Shown: positions 57,301-64,000 of the stretch, one piece after another | Position numbering within the stretch: the first letter of the stretch is position 1 | How the letters are laid out: every line of letters starts with the position of its first letter | Assembly: GCA_034509755.1 (NCBI GenBank) | Contig: CM067544.1 | Coordinates: 13,077,001 to 13,141,000 of the forward strand | Direction: 5' to 3' | DNA: 64,000 bases | From: Anisodus tanguticus | Lineage: Eukaryota; Streptophyta; Magnoliopsida; Solanales; Solanaceae | Translations under genes and position numbers: made by a program | The notes under the pieces: generated by a model | Databases searched by the model: none | What the model was told of the DNA's origin: nothing | Seen by the model: the letters and a program-made list of their open reading frames with translations, nothing else

Positions 57301-60300
57301 CAATCTAAGTCCAGTTTAATCTCTGTAATGCTGTAGTAGGTACCAGCTTGATACTGCCTGTTATTTAATTAAAAAATGTGCAAGACAACCTATAAGGTAG
57401 GAGTATTAGGTTATGCACAATATTGTAAATATATATTTTTTACTTCTAATTACAACAACAACATACCTAGTGAAATCTCACAAGTGGAGTCTGGGAGGGG
57501 TGGGTGGACGTAGATCTTACCCCTACCTTTGCGGGTTATAAAGGCAGTTTCAGGCCCTCAACTCAAGAAAAGCGCTTTTCAAAACAGGTTAGAGAAAAAT
57601 ACGAGTAAAAAGCTAAGATGAAAATATTAAAGAAAGGAAGAGTATTGACAACAAAAATAGTAAAGATAACCTGTTACCATTCTCAAAAAAATAAATAGTA
57701 AAGATAGCCAAAGTAAAAGAAATAGCACTAGTAATAAAGTTGTAAAATAAGGTAATGGTAGTTTTTAATATTAATTTTTAAGGAGAAGAGGAGCAAATAA
57801 AGTGCTCTATCCTAAACCATACTCTCCCCAGAAAAGGGAGAAATCGCTCGACTACCTACTAACCTTCTATTCTAATCCTTTTCCATGCTTTCCTATCTAA
57901 GGTTATGTCCTCAGTGAGCTGGAGATGTGTCATGTTCTGTCTAATCACCTCTTCCTGATTCTTTCTTGGTCTACCTCTACCTCTCTATAGACCTATCACT
58001 GCCAACCTCTCACACCTCCTTCACAGGAGCATATGCGCTCATCCTCTACGCATGCCCAAACCATCTCAACCTTGCTTCCGGCATCTTGTCCACCATTGGG
58101 GCTACTCGTACTTGGCCCTGTGTATCCTCATTCCTAATCTTGTCCCTCTTAGTTTGTCCACACATCCATCTAAGTATTCTTATTTCTGCTACATTCATTT
58201 TTTGGACGTGTGAAATCTTGACTGGTCAACACTTTACCCCGTAAAACATAGTCGGTCTAACAATCACTCTATAAAACTTACTTTTAAGTCTTGGTGGCAC
58301 CTTCGTATCTCATAAACAACGGATGCGAGTCTCCATTTCATCCATTCTGTTGCAATACGATGTGTGACATCATCATCAATCTCCCCATACCTTGGATTAT
58401 TTACCCAAGATACTTAAATTTCCTCTATTAGGGATGACTTGAGTATGAATCCTCATTTTTGCATCCACCTCATGCGTCGCGTCGCGTCACTGAACTTGCA
58501 TCCATGTACTCTGTCTTGGTTCTGCTCAACTTGAGGCCTTTAGACTCTAGGGTTTGTCTCCCAACCTCCTATTTATCATTAACTCCGCCGCGTGTCTCGT
58601 CAATCAATAATATGTCATTGTAAATAACATACACCATGGTATCTCCTTTTGAATATGCTTTGTCAATTCACACCAAGACAAATAAAAATGGGCTAAGAAT
58701 TGTTTCCTGGTGCAACCCCATCACGATAGGAAAAAACTTCGAGTCTCTTCCCACTGTTCTCACTTGGATATTGGCTCCATCGTACATGTCCATGTATGCC
58801 ACATGTACACCTTCAGACTCCAAGCATCTCCATAAAACCTCCATTGGACTTTGTCGTATGCCTTTTCAAGGTCAATTAAAGGCATATCTAAGTCTTTTTT
58901 TTCCTATTCCTATACTATAACAATCTCCCCAAAAGATGAATGACCTCCGTAGTTGGTCGCCCCGACATGAATCCAATTGATTCTCGGGAATAGACATATC
59001 CCTCCTCATCCTCATCTCTGTCATGCTCTCCCAAACTTTGATGGTGTGCCTTAGTAGTATGATATCCCTATAGTTGTTACATTTTTGAATATCACCCTTG
59101 TTTTTCTACAGTTCTTCGACGTCCAAAAAATGACAGTGAACAATCCAATTAGCCACTCCATACGTACTTTCCCCGCACTCGGCCAAAACACCAGAATCTT
59201 GTCTGGCTCCTCCTCTCATCTTAAGAATTGACCCCTTAACCTCCTCAAACTTTATACACCTATAATACCCAAAAACCCGGCGGCTGTCTGCGTGCTCTAA
59301 ATCACCCAGCTCAATATTCCTACACCCCCGCCCCCCTGCAATTTAAGAGATTATGGAAGTAAGCCTGCCATCTTCTTGGCTTTCACTTTCCCTTGGACCT
59401 CACCATTCCTCCACCCGTCCCCTTCACGCCCACCAAAGTAGCCTTTTGAAACCCCTAACACCTGCTTCCCTAATACAATTAGGTGTCCTAGTCTACATTC
59501 TATTTTTTTTGATAAGTCCACATTCTATCTACGCCTCCATACTCACCCAAACCCCATAGTGATCAACTTCTCCCTCAACTCCTGAATTTTGTCATAAGAG
59601 TTACCCCCCCCCCCCCCCCCCCCACACACACACACATTAATCCTTGGTATAACCCTTAAAGTTCTCACATAAACCTCTATCCCTCCTCCCAAGAGTGGGT
59701 AATCAATTTGAGTCTTTGCATTCTTTACTTCTAATTAAGTAATTAAATATTCTCTTCCTAAAAAAGTAATTAAATAGTCTACAAATACAAAATATTCTAT
59801 GTTTCCTTGGGAATATTATGAGATATTCTCTAATATAGTCCTACGAATTTCGTTTATACATGTGTATTGTGCACAATGACATTCACAGTAACTTCTTGAA
59901 TACAATGGCATCAAATGTGCTCACTTGTTGGATATTCCCAGCTTTTCCCGTTTATAAACCAATCAGTTATGTTCAGACTAATACTTCTCTGTATATTTGG
60001 ACTGTAGCTACTAGAAGAGGGGGAGGATGTGAAGGGTCGATCTACATTGAGATCAAAACTAGAACTTCCAGTGCAGGTAATTTTGGTGAATATTTTTGCT
60101 TTCCTCAATTCAGTGCTTTCCTGAGTTGTTAAGCTCTTTTTGAGCCCCCTTGGTATAATTTGAAGCACTAGTGGCTCCAAATTGAGGTGTTTATGTGACT
60201 CTTCTAGTTCTAATGTTTTTTTTATATGTATTGATAATTTGCATATTCAATAGCACAAGGTGAATAAATTGTTTAAACACAATAGTTATAATCACATTAT

Positions 60301-63300
60301 TGTTTGATTTGTTAATCCACTTTCCTGATAAGTAAGAATTATTTTTATATGTGAGATTGTTGGGAGCCGTAAGTAGAATAAAATAAGTCTCTTTCCACCA
60401 TAATTATTAACAATAAGCTTCTTACTGCCAAAAACTCTTATATGTGCATGAACTTTGTATTTTTAATTATAACTTCTTCCTGACTCTTGAGTGGGGGCAT
60501 TGTCTTTCTAGTGCGTATTAGATCATTGACTAGAGGTGAAGTTTGAATGCCGGAAAGTTTACTTTAGTAGTATTATTCTGTGGTGAAATTTCATTGTTGT
60601 ATTTGGTCTTCTCTCTTGACTGTGAATCGTATTCTTCTAGGCGGTACTCAATTTGCAAGTCCCTGTGGAGCACTCTAAGGAAGTCAGTGATTGCAAGCAT
60701 CTGATTAAAACTTTGGTTATGGGTAGCAATTCACTAACATTACCCTGTTCATCATGGCCAATACATGAACCGTCTTGCCCTATTTTAGTCTGCTCTTTTT
60801 CTTTGTAACTAGTTACCTTTATGTCTTTCAGGAATGAAAACCATAATATGGAGCATCACCCATGCACATTTGCCCCGATCACAGGTATATAAAATTAACT
60901 GTTCCAGGAATTCCACCTTCATATTTCTGCTTTTCCTTATGTGGTCGAGCTGGTTTTAGGTTTCGGGTTCCACCCAGGGGACGCCTCCTCAAGTTCTTGC
61001 CTCAGCCTCAACTAGTTCATCAGTACCTCAACCTTTTAAAGGAATGAGAGAAGATGAGGTATTATGCTAATGCAGCATTTGATCTTGCCTAGTCGCCTCA
61101 ATTGCATCACTTAAATCTTTGTTTAGGGGATGCCTGTGGCTGAGGAATGTTAATTCACTCAATATTTAACTGTTGGTAGGTTTGGAAAGCTTCTGGTGTA
61201 CTTAAAAGTGGTGTCCACTGTTTGGCATTATTCAAGGAGAAGGACGAAGAGAGAGAAATGATCCACCTTTTCTCCCAGATTTTGGCTATTATGGAACCAC
61301 GGGATTTAATGGACATGTTCTCCTTGTGCATGCCTGAATTGTTTGAGTGCATGATTTCTAACACGCAGTTAGTCCACATCTTTTCCACCCTATTGCAAGC
61401 ACCAAAGGTCTTTAGACCATTTGCAGATGTCCTGGTTAACTTCCTCGTAAGCAGCAAACTTGATGTCCTTAAGCATCCAGATTCCCCTGCAGCAAAGCTG
61501 GTTTTGCATCTTTTTCGGTTTTTGTTTGGTGCTGTTGCAAAAGCTCCTTCAGACTGTGATCGCATTCTGCAGCCTCATGTGCATGTTATTATGGAAACTT
61601 GCATGAAAAATGCAACTGAGGTTGAAAAACCCATTGGTTATTTGCAACTCCTTCGTACAATGTTCCGTGCCCTTGCTGGAGGAAAATTTGAACTTCTATT
61701 GCGCGACTTGATTCCTATGCTGCAACCCTGTTTGAGTATGCTATTGGCTTTGCTTGAGGGACCTAATGGTGAAGATATGAGGGAGCTTCTGCTGGAGCTT
61801 TGCTTGACACTGCCTGCACGATTAAGTTCACTGTTACCTCACCTTCCTCGACTGATGAAGCCTCTTGTTATGTGTCTCAAAGGAAGTGATGACCTAGTGA
61901 GTCTTGGTTTAAGAACACTTGAGTTCTGGATTGATAGTCTGAATCCTGATTTTTTGGAACCAAGCATGGCAAATGTCATGTCTGAGGTGATTTTAGCATT
62001 ATGGTCTTATTTGAGGCCTGCACCTTATCCTTGGGGTGGGAAGTCTCTGCAGCTCCTTGGCAAGTTAGGTGGGCGTAATAGGCGTTTTCTCAGAGAACCT
62101 CTTGCTCTTGAATGCAAGGAAAATCCTGAGCATGGGCTTCGTTTGATCCTTACATTTGAACCATCCACCCCATTTTTGGTGCCTTTAGATCGTTGTGTAA
62201 ATCTTGTGGTGGCTGCTGTCATGCAAAGAAGCGTTGTTGTGGATGCTTTCTACAGAAAACAAGCTCTGAAATTTCTTCGTGTATGCTTGTCGTCTCAACT
62301 TAATCTTCCAGGTAGTGCTACTGATGATGGATTGACTTCTAGGATGCTATCGACACTGTTAATTTCCTCAGTTGATCCATCTTGGAGAAGATCAGAGACA
62401 TCTGATATAAAGGTTTGTGATATAACTTAGTTGTTGTGTTTATTCCTAAAAACCCGCTGATTCCTTCATTGGTGGTAATTCCTTTATCTTGTGTTGCTGG
62501 CTACAGCAGTATCATATATTTATTTGATCTAGTAGTTGCTGAGTCTGAGATTTCAGTTTAACCTCTTATCTTATTTCCATTTTGATTCAAATAGTATTGA
62601 TTGAAACTGCCATGCTTCTAGGCTGACCTGGGTGTCAAGACAAAGACTCAACTGCTTGCTGAAAGATCTGTTTTCAAAATTCTCCTTATGACCATCATCG
62701 CGGCAAGTGCTGAACCGGATCTGCATGATTCCAAGGATGAGTATGTCATCAGCGTCTGTCGACATTTTGCCATCATATTTCATATAGAAAGCTCTGCTGC
62801 CCATGGTACTCTTTCATCCGCTCCAGTTGGTGCTTCTGTGCTTTCATCTAGCACCAGCATTAGTGCAAAGTCAAGATATAGTACTTCTTCCAACCTGAAA
62901 GAGTTGGACCCTCTTATCTTTTTGGATGCTTTAGTGGATGTCCTGGCAGATGAAAATAGACTGCATGCCAAGGCAGCTTTAAATGCACTAAATGTTTTTG
63001 CTGAGACACTTCTATTTCTTGCTCGTTCAAAACATTCAGATGTATTGATGTCAAGAGGAGGTCCTGCCACACCTATGATGGTCTCTAGCCCATCAATGAG
63101 CCCTGTGTATTCTCCACCTCCTAGTGTTCGTGTCCCTGTTTTTGAGCAGCTTCTGCCCCGTCTTCTGCATTGTTGCTTTGGATGTACATGGAAATCACAA
63201 ATGGGGGGAGTCATGGGGCTTGGTGCTTTGGTTGGGAAAGTCACTGTTGAAACTCTGTGTGCTTTTCAAGTGCGTATTGTGCGTGGACTTGTTTTTGTTC

Positions 63301-64000
63301 TCAAAAGACTTTCTGTTTATGCCGCTAAAGAGCAGGAGGAGACCAGCCAGGTGCTTACACAAGTTCTTCGTGTGGTGAATAATGTTGATGAAGCAAATAG
63401 TGAAGCGCGAAGGCAAAGCTTCCAAGGAGTAGTTGAATACTTCGCATCAGAATTGTTTAATCCCAATGTGTCTATTAATGTGAGGAAGATTGTGCAGTCT
63501 TGTTTAGCACTTTTGGCAAGCAGGACTGGTAGTGAGGTTTCTGAGTTGCTTGAACCCCTATACCAGCCTTTGCTTCAGCCTCTTATACTGCGTCCATTAC
63601 GGTCAAAAACTGTTGATCAACAGGTAAAAGTTTGTTGCTAGAGTTGTTTTTATGATTTTCTTGCATCTGAACTAATTATGTCTATCTTCAGGTGGGGACT
63701 GTTACAGCTTTGAACTTTTGCTTGGCCTTGAGACCTCCACTTCTAAAGTTGACTCAGGAGCTAATCAATTTCCTGCAAGAAGCATTGCAAATAGCTGAGG
63801 CTGATGAAACGGTATGGGCTATGAAATTTATGAATCCCAAGATTGCAACCTCGTTGAACAAACTGCGCACAGCCTGCATTGAATTACTCTGTACTGCTAT
63901 GGCGTGGGCCGATTTTAAAATCCAAAATCAATCTGAACTGCGCTCAAAAATTATTTCGATGTTCTTCAAGTCTCTGACTAGCAGAAATTCAGAAATTGTA
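51348..64000 (+). CDS. TRA1: TRRAP/Tra1 homologue, 5' third (15 exons, incomplete at window end)
   Basis: Exons: 51348-51405, 51758-52515, 54250-54375, 54458-54543, 55409-55517, 56062-56157, 56303-56365, 56474-56533, 60008-60076, 60641-60722, 60832-60884, 60960-61058, 61180-62412, 62622-63623, 63692 to beyond 64000. All junctions are GT-AG and the frame stays open for 1,401 codons. The start MSPIQNFDQHSRHLLEPDL joins IQTRLQMAMEVRDSLEITHT through a codon split between exons 1 and 2. Landmarks include NEENGLICIRIIFDLLRNFR, LTYLLKSFADYIKPHEESIC, MKTIIWSITHAHLPRSQ and WGGKSLQLLGKLGGRNRRFL, all typical of plant Tra1. This part is the HEAT-repeat solenoid; the FAT and pseudokinase domains would lie to the right (family length near 3,900 aa). 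Tra1/TRRAP is the nuclear scaffold that binds activators in SAGA and NuA4-type acetyltransferase complexes. No frame break was seen. The gene is divergent from the WEB gene at 17072-18445. Confidence 0.95.
53790..53982 (+). repeat. Au-type SINE in TRRAP intron 2
   Basis: GTGGCCTAGCGGTTGAAGAG (A-box region) and GGTTCGAATGCCAT (B-box region), followed by the conserved body GATGCTAGGTGAAGTTTTCC, CATCTGTCTAAGC and GGTACACACAAGTTGGCATG, match the plant Au SINE layout. Target duplication not found. Confidence 0.8.
54901..55014 (-). mobile_element. RTE LINE 3' fragment in TRRAP intron 4
   Basis: Only the 3' end is present: plus strand begins ACAACAACATACCCAGTG and carries GGTGGGGTCTGGGGAGGGTA. It is flanked by a 16-bp duplication with one mismatch, AAGTTTCTGAACTGCA (54885-54900) and AAGTTTCAGAACTGCA (55015-55030). 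It is therefore a heavily 5'-truncated, minus-oriented insertion. Confidence 0.85.
56957..57175. mobile_element. MITE with GAGGGTGTTTGGAT ends in TRRAP intron 8
   Basis: 219 bp, inverted ends GAGGGTGTTTGGATTG and GAGGGTGTTTGGATAGG, 3-bp TAT on each side (54-56 and 176-178 of the 56900/57000 blocks). The body is full of AAGCTTATAAG/AAAAGC-type palindromic motifs. Likely Harbinger-like. Confidence 0.75.
57790..59340 (-). pseudogene. RTE LINE reverse transcriptase pseudogene
   Basis: Broken minus-strand frames. From the right: FKNVTTIGISYY (a decayed CNNYRGI block), INWIHVGATNYGGHSSFGE, then MEVLWRCLESEGVHVAYMDM and DGANIQVRTVGRDSKFFPIV with MGLHQ (58880-58700), the catalytic region reading YVIYNDILLIDETRGGVND in place of LFADDIVLIDETR, TLESKGLKLSRTRTEYMD, WRLASVVYE, and at the end RCERLAVIGL*RGRGRPRKN and MTHLQLTEDIT (about 57910-58010). 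Stops and frame changes occur throughout, and the metal-binding ADD motif has become YND, so it is inactive. Confidence 0.85.
59604..59636. repeat. Poly-C plus (AC)n microsatellite
   Basis: 20 C followed by AC dinucleotides, inside the LINE insertion. Confidence 0.95.

Larger units (their letters stand above)
57453..59723 (-). mobile_element. RTE-type LINE, minus orientation, in TRRAP intron 8
   Basis: About 2.3 kb between two perfect copies of the 14-bp duplication TTTACTTCTAATTA (57439-57452 and 59724-59737). The left end carries the ACAACAACATACC tail of RTE LINEs (the element's 3' end on the minus strand). The minus strand encodes decayed reverse transcriptase. The right end (5' of the LINE) holds the C/CA simple repeat at 59604-59636. 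Confidence 0.88.

Noticed and set aside
57966..59559. Plus-strand frames of 68-94 codons
   Set aside because: They are antisense to the decayed RTE reverse transcriptase and lie within a TRRAP intron.

Overview
The window is plant nuclear DNA, most likely from a Solanaceae species. The evidence is a TRRAP/Tra1 gene split into many short exons by AT-rich GT-AG introns, an Au-type SINE, RTE-type LINE tails, and Ty1/copia, Ty3/gypsy, hAT and MITE elements of the kind common in Solanaceae. The species cannot be fixed from the sequence. About two thirds of the window is mobile-element sequence. Only three loci look like host genes.

Layout: (1) 1-6240 is a minus-strand Ty3/gypsy gag pseudogene with its 5' LTR (5576-6240). 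A 3.7 kb hAT element (909-4601, 8-bp TSD) splits it, and that hAT carries a Stowaway MITE and a fold-back repeat. (2) 6716-7054 (minus) is a small single-exon protein gene of unknown function. (3) 7913-8722 is a non-autonomous hAT with GGATCC-rich ends and a perfect TSD. (4) 10219-16447 holds three separate insertions of one LTR-retrotransposon family, one deleted element and two solo LTRs, each with a perfect 5-bp TSD, plus a 186-bp hAT MITE. (5) 17072-18445 (minus) is a two-exon WEB-family (DUF827) coiled-coil gene. (6) 20480-22661 has a tRNA-derived SINE and a TRIM with three LTRs in tandem. (7) 23640-25927 is a truncated minus-strand copia element. (8) 26722-29090 is a second copy of the hAT family of region 1. 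(9) 31040-37647 is a nearly full-length minus-strand copia element, itself interrupted by a GGATCC-type hAT (33489-34985). (10) 37776-38278 has two adjacent coding-phase minisatellites. (11) 42720-49861 contains degenerate copia pol in both orientations and a fourth member of the LTR family of region 4. (12) 51348 to the window end is the first third (15 exons, about 1,400 codons) of TRRAP/Tra1, the scaffold subunit of SAGA- and NuA4-type histone acetyltransferase complexes. Its introns hold a SINE, a Harbinger-like MITE and two RTE LINE insertions.

The WEB gene and the TRRAP gene are neighbours and transcribed divergently, with about 33 kb of transposons between them. From memory, Arabidopsis At2g17940 (WEB family) and At2g17930 (TRA1A) are consecutive loci and At2g17950 is WUSCHEL, so this looks like old microsynteny stretched by transposons. 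No WUSCHEL-like homeodomain is visible in the window.
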